Shown here: one piece after another, positions 17,029 through 26,146 of the stretch
Position numbering within the stretch: position 1 is the stretch's first letter
Layout of the letters: each line of letters opens with the position of its first letter
NCBI RefSeq assembly: GCF_000420625.1
Contig: NZ_ATVH01000016.1
Span: 1 to 64,000 of the forward strand
DNA: 64,000 nt
Reading direction: 5' to 3'
Source: Fodinicurvata sediminis DSM 21159
GTDB taxonomy: Bacteria > Pseudomonadota > Alphaproteobacteria > Kiloniellales > DSM-21159
Notes under the pieces: generated by a model
What the model saw: only the letters and a program-made list of their open reading frames with translations
Databases searched by the model: none
What the model was told of the DNA's origin: nothing
Position numbers and translations under genes: made by a program

Positions 17029-17746
17029 GAGTAAAGCGACAGAGGGAATGCCGCTTCTCGAGGTCTCGGACCTGCATGCCTACTACGGGGAATCCCACAT
17101 CCTGCATGGCAGCAGCTTTGTCGTTTCCGAAGGACAGGTCGTAGCCCTGCTTGGCCGAAATGGGGCGGGGAAGACGACCACGTTGCGCGCCATCATGGGC
17201 ATGGTTCGTGATCGGCGTGGCTCGATTCGTTTCCGGGGGCAGGAGCTGATCAAGCTGTCCTCGGACAAGATTGCCAACCTTGGAATCGGTTATTGTCCCG
17301 AAGAGCGCGGCATCTTTGCCAGCCTGGATGTCGAGGAAAACCTGCTGCTGCCGCCGACCGTGGCCGATGGCGGCATGAGTCTTGAGGAGATCTACAGCCT
17401 TTTCCCCAACCTGAAGGAACGCCGGCGGAGTTCGGGCACACGTCTGTCGGGTGGCGAGCAGCAGATGCTGGCCATCGGGCGCATACTGCGTACGGGCGCG
17501 CGCCTCCTGTTGCTCGACGAGCCGACGGAAGGTCTGGCGCCTGTGATCGTCCAGCAGATTCACGATGTCATCACCCAGCTGAAGAGCCGGGGCTATACGA
17601 TCCTGCTTGTCGAACAGAACTACCATTTCGCCGCCACAGTCGCCGACCATCACTTCATCATGGAACAAGGCAAGGTCGCCGAGGAGGTGCGCAAGGACGA
17701 GCTGAAAGAAAAACAGGATTTGATCGAGACTTATCTGGGGGTCTAG
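17021..17746 (+). CDS. ABC transporter ATP-binding protein, LivF type
   Basis: 241-aa second ATPase of the same importer. Walker A is GRNGAGKTT, the signature is LSGGEQQMLAIGR, Walker B is LLLLDEPTEGLAP and the H-loop is LLVEQNYHFA. DEPTEGLAP is the usual LivF form. It starts inside the last codons of livG, so the two ATPases are made together. Confidence 0.94.
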   Translation: MPESKATEGMPLLEVSDLHAYYGESHILHGSSFVVSEGQVVALLGRNGAGKTTTLRAIMGMVRDRRGSIRFRGQELIKLSSDKIANLGIGYCPEERGIFASLDVEENLLLPPTVADGGMSLEEIYSLFPNLKERRRSSGTRLSGGEQQMLAIGRILRTGARLLLLDEPTEGLAPVIVQQIHDVITQLKSRGYTILLVEQNYHFAATVADHHFIMEQGKVAEEVRKDELKEKQDLIETYLGV

Positions 17747-17791
17747 CTGTCCCGAGGACAGAGAGCCCCCCGAAACCACAGGGAGGAACGT

Positions 17792-19003
17792 ATGAAACGT
17801 ACAACAACAGCAACTTTTGGCGCCCTTGCGGCGTTGACACTGGCCCTGCCGGCGCAGGCCGAAATTTCCGACGATGTCCTGAAGATCGGCGTGCTCAATG
17901 ACCAGTCCGGACTTTATACCGATCTGGCCGGACCGGGGTCCGTCGAGGCCGCGCGCATGGCGGTCGAAGACTTCGGTGGCACCATCAATGGCAAGGAAAT
18001 CGAAATCCTGTCAGCGGATCACCAGAATAAACCCGACGTCGGTTCCAGCATCGTGCGCGAGTGGATCGACGAGGAAGGCGTGGACGTGATCGTTGACGTC
18101 CCTACCTCTTCGGTCGCTCTGGCCGTCAATGAGATCACGCGCGAGAAGGATACGGCCCTGCTGGTCAACGGTGGCGGCACCACGCGGCTGACCAACGATG
18201 ACTGCTCACCCACCACCGTGCACTATGCCTATGACACCTATTCCCTGGCCAAGGGCACGGGCCAGGCCATTGTGCAGGAAGGCGGCGACAGCTGGTTCTT
18301 CATCACGGCCGACTATGCCTTCGGGCATTCGCTCGAGCAGGATACGGCGGCCGTGGTTGAAGCAAACGGCGGCGAGGTCCTCGATACCATCCGCCATCCG
18401 CTGGATACCTCGGACTTCTCGTCCTATCTGCTCCAGGCCCAGGGCTCTGGTGCGAAGGTTATCGGCCTGGCCAATGCCGGTTCGGACACCACCAACGCCA
18501 TCAAGCAGGCCAACGAGTTCGGGATTGTGCAGGGCGGCCAGTCCTTGGCAGCCCTGTTGATGTTCATCACCGACGTGCATGCGCTTGGTCTCGAAACGGC
18601 CCAGGGACTGCAACTGACCACCGGTTTCCTCTGGAACATGAATGATGATACGAAGGCCTTTTCCGAACGCTTTGCGGAGCGTCGGGATGGGCAGTATCCC
18701 ACCATGGTGCACGCCGGCGTCTATTCCTCTGTGGGCCATTATCTTAAGGCCGTTGCCGAGATCGATGACGATGGCGGCGAAGCTGCGGTCTCTCAGATGA
18801 AGAAGATGCCTGTCGATGATTTCTTCGCGCCGAACGGCAAGGTGCGTGAGGACGGCCGCATGGTGCACGACATGTACCTGGTCGAGGTCAAGTCGCCGGA
18901 CGCGTCCGAGGGCGAATGGGACTACTACAACCTGGTAGCCACCATTCCGGGCGACGAGGCTTACAAGCCGCTCTCCGAGAGCACCTGCTCGCTGGTGAAG
19001 TGA
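17792..19003 (+). CDS. ABC transporter substrate-binding protein (LivJ/peripla_BP_6 family)
   Basis: 403-aa periplasmic receptor. The signal peptide covers residues 1-23 (ALTLALPAQA). The mature chain starts EISDDVLKIGVLNDQSGLYTDLAGPGSVEAA and has the fold repeats VDVIVDVPTSSVALAVN and WFFITADYAFGHSLE. It belongs to the subgroup linked to aromatic or short carboxylate uptake rather than a plain amino-acid receptor, but the ligand is not readable. It follows livF by 45 bp behind GGGAGGAACGT. The malonyl-CoA synthetase downstream makes a dicarboxylate ligand possible. Confidence 0.9.
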   Translation: MKRTTTATFGALAALTLALPAQAEISDDVLKIGVLNDQSGLYTDLAGPGSVEAARMAVEDFGGTINGKEIEILSADHQNKPDVGSSIVREWIDEEGVDVIVDVPTSSVALAVNEITREKDTALLVNGGGTTRLTNDDCSPTTVHYAYDTYSLAKGTGQAIVQEGGDSWFFITADYAFGHSLEQDTAAVVEANGGEVLDTIRHPLDTSDFSSYLLQAQGSGAKVIGLANAGSDTTNAIKQANEFGIVQGGQSLAALLMFITDVHALGLETAQGLQLTTGFLWNMNDDTKAFSERFAERRDGQYPTMVHAGVYSSVGHYLKAVAEIDDDGGEAAVSQMKKMPVDDFFAPNGKVREDGRMVHDMYLVEVKSPDASEGEWDYYNLVATIPGDEAYKPLSESTCSLVK

Positions 19004-19060
19004 CGCCAGGGTGACAGCAACAAACGGGGCCGGAACAACCGGTCGGGAGAGGAGGCATCG

Positions 19061-19951
19061 ATGACGGAACTGCTGGGGATACCGCCTCAGGTCCTGTTCG
19101 GCCAGGTCATGCTCGGGCTGATCAACGGGTCCTTCTACGCCTTGTTGAGCCTGGGTCTGGCCGTGATCTTCGGCATGCTCAACGTCATCAATTTCGCCCA
19201 CGGCGCACTCTATATGGTGGGTGCTTTCGTGGCCTGGATGATGCTTAATTATCTGGGCATCGGCTACTGGCCGTCCTTGATTCTGGCTCCGCTTGTTGTC
19301 GGAGCGCTTGGCGTGGTGCTGGAGCGCACCATGCTGGCGCGCCTCTATCATCTGGATCACCTCTATGGACTGCTATTGACCTTCGGCTTGGCGCTGATCA
19401 TCGAGGGTCTGTTCCGCAATGCCTACGGCGTATCCGGAACACCCTACCCAATACCCCAGGCGCTTTCGGGTGGGCAGAACCTGGGCTTCATGTTCCTGCC
19501 CAACTACCGGGCCTGGGTTGTTGTCGCTGCAGTGATCGTCTGTTTCGGGACTTGGTTCCTGATCGAGCGGACCCGGATTGGTTCATATCTGCGGGCCGCT
19601 GTTGAGAATCAGGAACTGGTGCGCGCCTTCGGTGTCAATGTGCCGCTGTTGATGACCCTGGCCTATGGCGGAGCCGTGGCCCTTGCCGGATTTGCAGGCG
19701 TCATGGCGGCGCCGATCTATCAGGTCAGTCCGCTGATGGGGCAGGACATTATCATTAAGGTCTTTGCCATCGTCGTGATCGGCGGGTTGGGCTCGATCTT
19801 CGGCTCGATGGTCACCGGTCTGGGCGTGGGAGTCATCGAAGGCATGACCAAGGTGTTCTATCCCGAGGCATCCAGTGTTGTCGTATTTGTCCTGATGGCC
19901 ATAGTCCTGCTGGTCCGGCCACATGGACTGTTTGGCAGGCCACGCACATGA
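19061..19951 (+). CDS. ABC transporter permease, LivH type
   Basis: 296-aa inner-membrane permease with about eight helices. Family segments are LINGSFYALLSLGLAVIFGMLNVINFAHGALYMVGA at the N terminus and VFAIVVIGGLGSIFGSMVTGL near the C terminus, the coupling region of HAAT permeases. A ribosome site GGGAGAGGAGG precedes the start. It overlaps livM by 4 bp. Confidence 0.94.
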   Translation: MTELLGIPPQVLFGQVMLGLINGSFYALLSLGLAVIFGMLNVINFAHGALYMVGAFVAWMMLNYLGIGYWPSLILAPLVVGALGVVLERTMLARLYHLDHLYGLLLTFGLALIIEGLFRNAYGVSGTPYPIPQALSGGQNLGFMFLPNYRAWVVVAAVIVCFGTWFLIERTRIGSYLRAAVENQELVRAFGVNVPLLMTLAYGGAVALAGFAGVMAAPIYQVSPLMGQDIIIKVFAIVVIGGLGSIFGSMVTGLGVGVIEGMTKVFYPEASSVVVFVLMAIVLLVRPHGLFGRPRT

Positions 19952-20940
19952 CGATCGCAAAGGAAGACACGGGAAACATGTCGACGGGACAGAAGCTTTC
20001 ACACGTACTGTCCGACCGCCGGGTACAGTTGGCGGGATTTGGGCTTGGGATCGTTCTGATCGCGATTGCGCCCTTTCTGGGATTCTATCCCATCTATCTC
20101 ATGAAGCTGCTCTGTTTTGCCCTGTTCGCCTTCGCCTTCAACCTGCTGCTCGGTTTTGTCGGGTTGCTGTCCTTCGGGCATGCAGCCTTCTTCGGCATGG
20201 CATCCTATATTTCGGCCCATGCGATCAAGGTCTGGGGATTCAATCCCGAGCTGGGGGTTGCGGCGGGCACCCTGATGGCCTGCGTGTTGGGGGCGGTCTT
20301 CGGCTCGCTGGCCATCCGCCAGCGCGGGATCTATTTCGCCATGATCACCCTGGCCCTGGCGCAGATGGTCTATTTCTTTGCCGTGCAGGCGCCCTTCACG
20401 CACGGTGAGGACGGGATCCAGGGTGTGCCGCGCGGCGAGCTGTTCGGCTTCATCGACCTGTCCCAGACGATGAACCTCTATTACTTCGTGATGGCCGTCT
20501 TCATCCTGGGATTCTTCATCATCTACCGCGCCATCCATTCGCCCTTCGGGCAGATCCTGAAGGCCGTCCGCGAGAACGAGAGCCGGGTCACCTCCCTGGG
20601 CTACAACGTCACCGCCCTGAAGGTCGGAGCCTTCACCCTGTCGGCCACCATAACCGGTCTGGCAGGAGCCACGAAGGCCGTAGTCTTCCAGTCGGCGACC
20701 CTGACCGATGTCCACTGGTCCATGTCGGGCGAAGTGGTTCTGATGACCCTTCTGGGAGGCATGGGAACCGTCCTGGGGCCTCTGTTCGGGGCGGGCATTA
20801 TCGTGACGCTTCAGGACTATCTGGCGGGGATGGGATCCTGGGTGACGGTTATCACGGGCTCGATCTTCGTGATCTGCGTCCTGACCTTCCGCCGCGGGGT
20901 CGTGGGTGAACTGGCGCGTATCCTGAAGATCCAGTCATAA
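19948..20940 (+). CDS. ABC transporter permease, LivM type
   Basis: 330-aa inner-membrane permease pairing with the LivH protein. Typical LivM features are FNLLLGFVGLLSFGHAAFFG, AIRQRGIYFAMITLALAQM, SPFGQILKAVRENESRV and LLGGMGTVLGPLFGAGI. The start ATG at 19948 overlaps the livH stop. An internal ATG at 19978 is possible. It closes the ABC genes; matB follows after 133 bp. Confidence 0.93.
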   Translation: MTIAKEDTGNMSTGQKLSHVLSDRRVQLAGFGLGIVLIAIAPFLGFYPIYLMKLLCFALFAFAFNLLLGFVGLLSFGHAAFFGMASYISAHAIKVWGFNPELGVAAGTLMACVLGAVFGSLAIRQRGIYFAMITLALAQMVYFFAVQAPFTHGEDGIQGVPRGELFGFIDLSQTMNLYYFVMAVFILGFFIIYRAIHSPFGQILKAVRENESRVTSLGYNVTALKVGAFTLSATITGLAGATKAVVFQSATLTDVHWSMSGEVVLMTLLGGMGTVLGPLFGAGIIVTLQDYLAGMGSWVTVITGSIFVICVLTFRRGVVGELARILKIQS

Positions 20941-21073
20941 GGCTCACTCTTTGTGAAAGACCCTGCAGGGGATTTGACCAGATGCCAGCGCATGGGTCAC
21001 CTTGCCAGGATCTGCGCCTCGATTCCTGCGCGCAGGGAAGCTTCCTGCCCGTTCTCAAGACAAGACAAGCGTG

Positions 21074-22612
21074 ATGGCGATGACTGACGAAACACTCTAC
21101 ACACGCCTTTTCAGCAACCAGCCTGATGCGGACAAGGTCTTCCTGGAGACCGCTGAGGGGCGCGCCCTGACCTATGCCGAAATCCAGGCCGGCGCGGGCC
21201 GCGTGGCCAATGCCCTGGTGCGCCTGGGTGTCAAGCCGGGGGATCGAGTTGCGGTCCAGGTTGAGAAGTCGCCCGAAGCGCTTCTGCTCTATCTGGGGAC
21301 AATACGGGCCGGGGCTGTCTACCTGCCACTCAATACAGGTTATACCCTGGCCGAATTGGCCTATTTTCTGGGAGATGCGGAGCCTACCGTGGTGGTCTGT
21401 GACCCGGAAGTGCGTGATGAGATCGCGCGTCTGCCGGAGGCAAAGGCGGTTGCGTCGGTGGAGACCCTGGATGCAGCCGGGCAGGGCAGCCTGGCCGATC
21501 GCATGGAAAAGGAAAGTGAGGCTTTCCAAACCGTCCCGCGTGCAGGGGATGATCTGGCTGCCATTCTCTATACCTCGGGCACGACAGGCCGCTCGAAGGG
21601 CGCCATGCTCACCCAGTCCAATCTGACATCGAATGCTGAAACCCTGGTTGAGAGCTGGCACTTCACGGCTGACGATGTGCTGATCCATGCCTTGCCCTTC
21701 TTCCATACCCATGGCCTCTTCGTGGCCACGAACACCCTGCTGATGGCTGGGGGCAGCCTGTTCTTCCTGCCGAAATTCGATGCCGGGACGGTGATCGACC
21801 TGATGCCGCGTGCCACGGCCCTGATGGGGGTGCCGACCTATTACACGCGCCTGCTGGCCCAGGAGTTCTTTACCCATGATGTGACAGAAGGAATGCGGCT
21901 GTTCATATCCGGCTCGGCACCGTTGCTGGCCGAGACGCACCAGGCCTTCTCTGCACGCACGGGCCATGCCATCCTGGAACGCTATGGCATGACCGAGATC
22001 AACATGACCACGTCCAATCCTTACGAGGGTGAGCGCCGGCCGGGCACGGTCGGCTTCCCCTTGCCGGGCACCGAGCTGCGCGTGGTCGACCTTGAAACCG
22101 GCAACCCGGTCGCGACGGACGAGGTTGGTGTCATCGAGGTGCGCGGCCCGCATGTCTTCAAGGGCTATTGGAATATGCCTGAGAAGACAGCCACGGAGTT
22201 CCGCGCGGATGGCTTCTTCATCACAGGGGATCTCGGCAAGATCGACGGGGATGGCTATGTCCACATCGTGGGGCGCGACAAGGACCTGATCATTTCCGGT
22301 GGCTTCAACGTCTATCCCAAGGAAGTGGAGTCGGAAATCGATGCGCTTGAGGGCGTTGCCGAATCCGCTGTCTTCGGTGTGCCGCATCCCGACTTCGGGG
22401 AAGGCGTGACCGCTGTTGTCGTCAGGAATACAGGCGCTCATGTGAGCGAGGAGCAGGTGCTGAACGCCCTCAAGGACAGGCTTGCACGTTACAAGCAGCC
22501 CAAGCGGGCCTTCTTCGTCGATGAACTGCCGCGCAACACGATGGGTAAGATACAGAAGAACATCCTTAGGGAGACCTATGACAGGCTTTACCAGCCTGCG
22601 GGTCAGGACTGA
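21074..22612 (+). CDS. matB: Malonyl-CoA synthetase (MatB-type acyl-CoA ligase)
   Basis: 512-aa AMP-forming enzyme that converts malonate, CoA and ATP to malonyl-CoA. It has the ligase motifs ILYTSGTTGRSKGAML, ERYGMTE, GDLGKID and the catalytic Lys region RNTMGKIQKN. Runs such as RVAVQVEKSPEALLLYLG, AVYLPLNTGYTLAELAYFLGDAEP, LIHALPFFHTHGLFVATN and HPDFGEGVTAVVVR are those I recall from rhizobial MatB, so substrate assignment is strong for this family. ATG 21074 or 21080 are both possible; the ribosome site is weak. In rhizobia matB sits with decarboxylase matA and carrier matC; here neither is present and a LIV importer takes the place of the carrier. Confidence 0.9.
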   Translation: MAMTDETLYTRLFSNQPDADKVFLETAEGRALTYAEIQAGAGRVANALVRLGVKPGDRVAVQVEKSPEALLLYLGTIRAGAVYLPLNTGYTLAELAYFLGDAEPTVVVCDPEVRDEIARLPEAKAVASVETLDAAGQGSLADRMEKESEAFQTVPRAGDDLAAILYTSGTTGRSKGAMLTQSNLTSNAETLVESWHFTADDVLIHALPFFHTHGLFVATNTLLMAGGSLFFLPKFDAGTVIDLMPRATALMGVPTYYTRLLAQEFFTHDVTEGMRLFISGSAPLLAETHQAFSARTGHAILERYGMTEINMTTSNPYEGERRPGTVGFPLPGTELRVVDLETGNPVATDEVGVIEVRGPHVFKGYWNMPEKTATEFRADGFFITGDLGKIDGDGYVHIVGRDKDLIISGGFNVYPKEVESEIDALEGVAESAVFGVPHPDFGEGVTAVVVRNTGAHVSEEQVLNALKDRLARYKQPKRAFFVDELPRNTMGKIQKNILRETYDRLYQPAGQD

Positions 22613-22637
22613 GGATCGCCCACCCTTTGAATGACCG

Positions 22638-23639
22638 TCACTCAGCGGCCTGTAGTGCGAGCGGGGGTTTGTGATTTTCGGACACAGCCAACGCGGCTGC
22701 AGGAGGTGGGATGCGCCCGCGCATGCGTCTGGCCTCGCCCGGAGACTTGCCGCAGAATTTGCCGAAGCGCCGGTAGAAGGTCGAGAGGTCGTTGAAACCT
22801 GAGTAAAAAGCGATTTCCGCGATGGACAGCTGGTCCGAGGCGGGGTCGCTAAATCGGGCCAGGCTGACTTCGACGCGTCGGCGTGCAACCAGTTCCGTGA
22901 AACCTTCCGACAGGTCTTCCAGCAGGGTGTGGAGCCATCGCGTGGACATACCCAGGTCAGCGGCGGCGCGTCGGGCGTTCAGCTCCGGATCGCGCAGGTG
23001 CGCCTCGATATAGGCCAGGACCCGCTGGCGCTGGAAGCTGCGATAGTTGTGGCGGCGCTCTCCGCCGGACCTGTTGGCCGTTTCGATCGCCAGGCCCAGC
23101 AGCCCGCAGAGGTGTGTGAGCAGACCCTGTTGTACGCAGCAGTCGAGCCTGTCGGCTTCGCGTGCCAACTGGCACATGTGCTGGGCCAGAATATGGATCA
23201 AGCCGTCGCCGGCGGGCAGGTGCACGACCGGATTGCTTTCCGACAGTGGCAGGAAGGGGTGCACCAGAGATTGGGGCAGGCACCAGCGGGCAAGGCGTGC
23301 CGGCGTGTGGGAGATCACCTGGGAGGACATGGAGGTGTCCAGGAGCACGATATCGCCCGGCTTTTGTTGCTGACGGCCGTTCGCCCAGTGGTAGGTGCCC
23401 TCGCCCTCGAATACGAGAACCAGATGATAGTGCTGCTCTTCGCTATCCACGCCGGTCAGGCAGTCCTGCGTCACGATGACGGGCGGTGTGGTAATCTCGG
23501 ACAGTGTGACATTGGCAACCTGACGGCTGCGGATATCGAGTTGCGATGTATCACCGCCGAGAAGCTCGACGGTCTTGTCCACCAGCTGTGTGCAGGCGAT
23601 CTGCTTGCCGTCGCCGCCGTCCTTTCGCGCCTGTCTCAT
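22638..23639 (-). CDS. AraC-family transcriptional regulator
   Basis: 333 aa. The N-terminal AraC-binding-like cupin domain (about 40-190) includes HYHLVLVFEGEGTYHW and KPGDIVLLDTSMSS, as in the TfdR/FeaR-like ligand-sensing group. The C-terminal double HTH (about 220-320) has LGMSTRWLHTLLED and IAEIAFYSGFNDLSTFYRRFGKFCGKSPGEAR. Start 23639 follows AGGAGGGACTATC. It converges on matB with 25 bp between stops and faces the ECF operon. Four TTCAGG boxes in its promoter are the likely binding sites. Confidence 0.9.
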   Translation of the reverse strand: MRQARKDGGDGKQIACTQLVDKTVELLGGDTSQLDIRSRQVANVTLSEITTPPVIVTQDCLTGVDSEEQHYHLVLVFEGEGTYHWANGRQQQKPGDIVLLDTSMSSQVISHTPARLARWCLPQSLVHPFLPLSESNPVVHLPAGDGLIHILAQHMCQLAREADRLDCCVQQGLLTHLCGLLGLAIETANRSGGERRHNYRSFQRQRVLAYIEAHLRDPELNARRAAADLGMSTRWLHTLLEDLSEGFTELVARRRVEVSLARFSDPASDQLSIAEIAFYSGFNDLSTFYRRFGKFCGKSPGEARRMRGRIPPPAAALAVSENHKPPLALQAAE

Positions 23640-23673
23640 GATAGTCCCTCCTGTTCCATTGCCCTGTTGTCCC

Positions 23674-23744
23674 TTCAGGACGCAATCCCCTGCCGGAAAG
23701 TTCCCGAAACAAGAATTCAGGGATAATTTCCTGAACCTTTCAGG
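23674..23744. promoter_or_regulatory. TTCAGG/CCTGAA box cluster upstream of the AraC regulator
   Basis: TTCAGG occurs at 23674, 23716 and 23739, and its complement CCTGAA at 23730. The last three give TTCAGG-N8-CCTGAA-N3-TTCAGG. The cluster lies 35-105 bp upstream of the AraC start and in the gap shared with the divergent ECF gene. AraC proteins bind repeated half-sites, so autoregulation is the simplest reading; control of the ECF gene is possible. Confidence 0.5.
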
Positions 23745-23875
23745 TGAGACTGCCCGGAATGCCAAGCCTTGCTTCGCGGGTTGCGAAGACAGGGTTCGGG
23801 GCAGCTGCTATCCTTAAGCCGTGTAGGTCCCAAGCATACCGGTTCTTTGGGCTGCGGCCTGGAAGGTCATGAAAC

Positions 23876-24490
23876 ATGACTGGCGACAAGGAAAATGAGA
23901 TATGGCGGCACTCGGCCCGGGCCTTTTTCCAGGCTGAAGTGGAGCACCTGATGGACCGCCTCTACGGCACGGCGCTGCGCCTGACGGGCAATCGCAGCGA
24001 CGCCGAGGATCTGGTGGCCGACAGTCTGGCCAAGGCCTGGAACGGACTTTCCGGATTAGAGGACCGCCAGGCTTTCGAGAAATGGGTCTTTCGCATCCTG
24101 GTCAATGGCTTCGTAAGTGATCGCCGGCGGCAGAAAGCCCGCCCGTGTGAAGTGGAGGCGGACAGGGAGGGAGAGTTTTCCCTGTTCGAGAAGCTGCACC
24201 AGCCGTTCCTCCTGTGGTGGGGCACGCCCGAGCAGGAGCTTCTCGACAAGCTCTTGCGCGCGGATATCGAAAATGCCCTGGATGCATTGCCGGAAGAATT
24301 TCGGCTTGCCGTCGTCATGGTTGAGCTGTGGGGGCTCAGCTATGCGGAGACGGCGGAGATGCTCGATGTTCCGGTGGGAACGGTACGTTCCCGGCTTAGT
24401 CGTGGTCGCAGCCTGCTGCAGAGTGCGCTGTGGCATCAGGCCCGTGAAGCCGGACTTCTTAAGGGCGAAGCGAAAGGGACCGCCAGATGA
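23876..24490 (+). CDS. ECF-family RNA polymerase sigma factor
   Basis: 204-aa sigma-70 family protein. Region 2 (about 20-95) reads VEHLMDRLYGTALRLTGNRSDAEDLVADSLAKAW, then FEKWVFRILVNGFVSDRRR. Region 4 (about 130-190) reads ALDALPEEFRLAVVMVELWGLSYAETAEML and VPVGTVRSRLSRGR. The linker of about 35 residues is longer than usual. It overlaps by 4 bp the zinc-finger protein at 24487, the standard sigma/anti-sigma layout. No clear ECF-type promoter was identified by eye. Confidence 0.93.
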   Translation: MTGDKENEIWRHSARAFFQAEVEHLMDRLYGTALRLTGNRSDAEDLVADSLAKAWNGLSGLEDRQAFEKWVFRILVNGFVSDRRRQKARPCEVEADREGEFSLFEKLHQPFLLWWGTPEQELLDKLLRADIENALDALPEEFRLAVVMVELWGLSYAETAEMLDVPVGTVRSRLSRGRSLLQSALWHQAREAGLLKGEAKGTAR

Positions 24491-24720
24491 CACAGGATCT
24501 GCGCTGCGAAGAGGTCATCGACAAGCTGCTGGAGTACCTTGATCGTGAGCTCGACCGCGACACGGAAGATGCCCTGGCACAACATATGGAAACCTGCCGC
24601 GCCTGTTTTTCCCGTGCGGAATTCGAGCGCCGGCTGCGCGCCAGGGTGCGCGATATCAGTGAAGCCAAGGCTCCCGACTCACTCCGACAACGGATTCATG
24701 CTATCATGGAGCGCTATTAG
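24487..24720 (+). CDS. Zinc-finger (zf-HC2) anti-sigma factor
   Basis: 77-aa protein made of a single zf-HC2 domain. CEEVIDKLLEYLDREL at the start and HMETCRACFSRAEFE carry the His-x3-Cys-x2-Cys zinc ligands. It has no membrane segment, so it is a cytoplasmic anti-sigma factor of the ZAS type, often thiol- or metal-responsive. It overlaps the sigma gene by 4 bp and should bind its product. Confidence 0.9.
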   Translation: MTQDLRCEEVIDKLLEYLDRELDRDTEDALAQHMETCRACFSRAEFERRLRARVRDISEAKAPDSLRQRIHAIMERY

Positions 24721-24759
24721 GGCGCGCTCAATCACGCAAGACTTGTTCGAGAGGCCTCA

Positions 24760-26001
24760 ATGGTTGCTATCCTGGGATTTTCCAAGGATCAGGTCACAGC
24801 CGCCGTGCAGGCCATGTATGCGGATTTGGCGGGCGATCCTCGACAGCATTTCCACTTTCCAGTTGGGCGTTCGGCCGCACGGGCGGTGGGCTATCCCGAA
24901 GAAACGCTCGAGCAGCTGCCAGAGGCGGCCGTCACGCGCTTCGTCGGTGTAGGTTTCCCATTCCGCGCCGGCGTGGTCCGCGAGGGAGATACCGTGCTCG
25001 ATATCGGGGCAGGGGCCGGGTGCGATACCCTGATTGCCAGTTCCCTGGTTGGCGAGAACGGCAAGGTCTGGGCGCTCGATATCACCACGGAAATGCTGGA
25101 TCAGTTGCAAACGACACTCACGCAAGCCGGCATCCGCAATGTCGAACTGGTGGAAGCCGATGCCGAGCGTATTCCCTTGCCCAATCATTCCGTCGATGTG
25201 GTGACCAGCAATGGCGTCCTGAATCTGATACCGGATAAGCGCAGAGTGCTGTCCGAGATCTTCCGCGTGCTCAAGCCCGAGGGGCGGGTGCAACTGTCCG
25301 ATATTGTCATCGACAGGCCCGTTCCGCTGGGCGGGCGAAGTGATCCCGAACTCTGGGCTGAATGCGTGGTGGGCGCCTCGATCAAGGAGGACTACCTGGC
25401 CCTGTTTCAGGAAGCCGGCTTTACCGACATTTCCGAGTTGCGCGAGTTCGACTACTTTGCCGAAAGCCCCAGTGCGGATACGCGGCGCATCGCCAATGGC
25501 CTGGGCGCACGTTCCATCGATATCTCTATGCAGAGGCCCGCACAGGCCCTCTCGCCAGGATATCTTGGACAGCTCGCCCGCCGTTTGCACCCAAGGCGAC
25601 TGACACGAATCGGCGCACGGGGCCTGTGGGGTGCAGTGGCCGCCGCTGCCGCCGTGTTCGCTTGCTACGGCCTCGTGGCACTGTTCGGGCTGTTGTCGCT
25701 CATGGGGCTCAGCCTCACCCTTCCCGAAGGTCTGTGGGCGTTTGCCATCCTTGCCGCTGCAGTTCTTGCCGTCGCCGCCACGGCTTTGAATTTGCCCCGA
25801 CATGGCCGACCCTGGCCCCTGCTGGCAACGGGGATTGGTGCTGTACTTATCGCATATGCGCTGTTTGTCAGTTATGACCCCCTGCTCGAGGCGTTGGGTT
25901 TCGTCGTTCTTGTCGGTGCAATCGGATGGGATCTCTATCAGGTTTACCTTGCCGAGTGCATTCCGGAGCACCGCAGGCGGTTGCGCCAGGCCAAGGCTTG
26001 A
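24760..26001 (+). CDS. ArsM-like SAM methyltransferase fused to a C-terminal membrane domain
   Basis: 413 aa. Residues about 10-235 are a class I SAM methyltransferase close to arsenite methyltransferases: YPEETLEQLPEAA, SAM motif VLDIGAGAGCDT, VTSNGVLNLIPDK, and AECVVGASIKEDYL, which keeps one of the conserved ArsM cysteines. The GCGNP cysteine of ArsM is replaced (VGVGFP), so arsenic as substrate is uncertain. Residues about 285-400 contain four hydrophobic helices ending VLVGAIGWDLYQVYL, resembling the MerC mercury-transport fold but without its Cys pair. It lies 39 bp after the sigma/anti-sigma pair, so it is probably the effector of that regulon, handling a metal(loid) or lipid at the membrane. 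Confidence 0.75.
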   Translation: MVAILGFSKDQVTAAVQAMYADLAGDPRQHFHFPVGRSAARAVGYPEETLEQLPEAAVTRFVGVGFPFRAGVVREGDTVLDIGAGAGCDTLIASSLVGENGKVWALDITTEMLDQLQTTLTQAGIRNVELVEADAERIPLPNHSVDVVTSNGVLNLIPDKRRVLSEIFRVLKPEGRVQLSDIVIDRPVPLGGRSDPELWAECVVGASIKEDYLALFQEAGFTDISELREFDYFAESPSADTRRIANGLGARSIDISMQRPAQALSPGYLGQLARRLHPRRLTRIGARGLWGAVAAAAAVFACYGLVALFGLLSLMGLSLTLPEGLWAFAILAAAVLAVAATALNLPRHGRPWPLLATGIGAVLIAYALFVSYDPLLEALGFVVLVGAIGWDLYQVYLAECIPEHRRRLRQAKA

Positions 26002-26146
26002 TGATGCGACCCTCCAGATTCTGGAAATAACCGACTTTTCTTCGCTTGTTATCAGAAATCCTGGCATTCTGGCTTCAAGGAGCAAGGTTCATGTGTATGG
26101 TGGGGCCCAATAGGGACCAAGGGCCAGCTATGTGAGACGGGGTGGA

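Noticed and set aside
20852-22888. 678-codon open frame on the minus strand over matB
   Set aside because: Antisense to the intact malonyl-CoA synthetase gene; composition is typical of a shadow frame.
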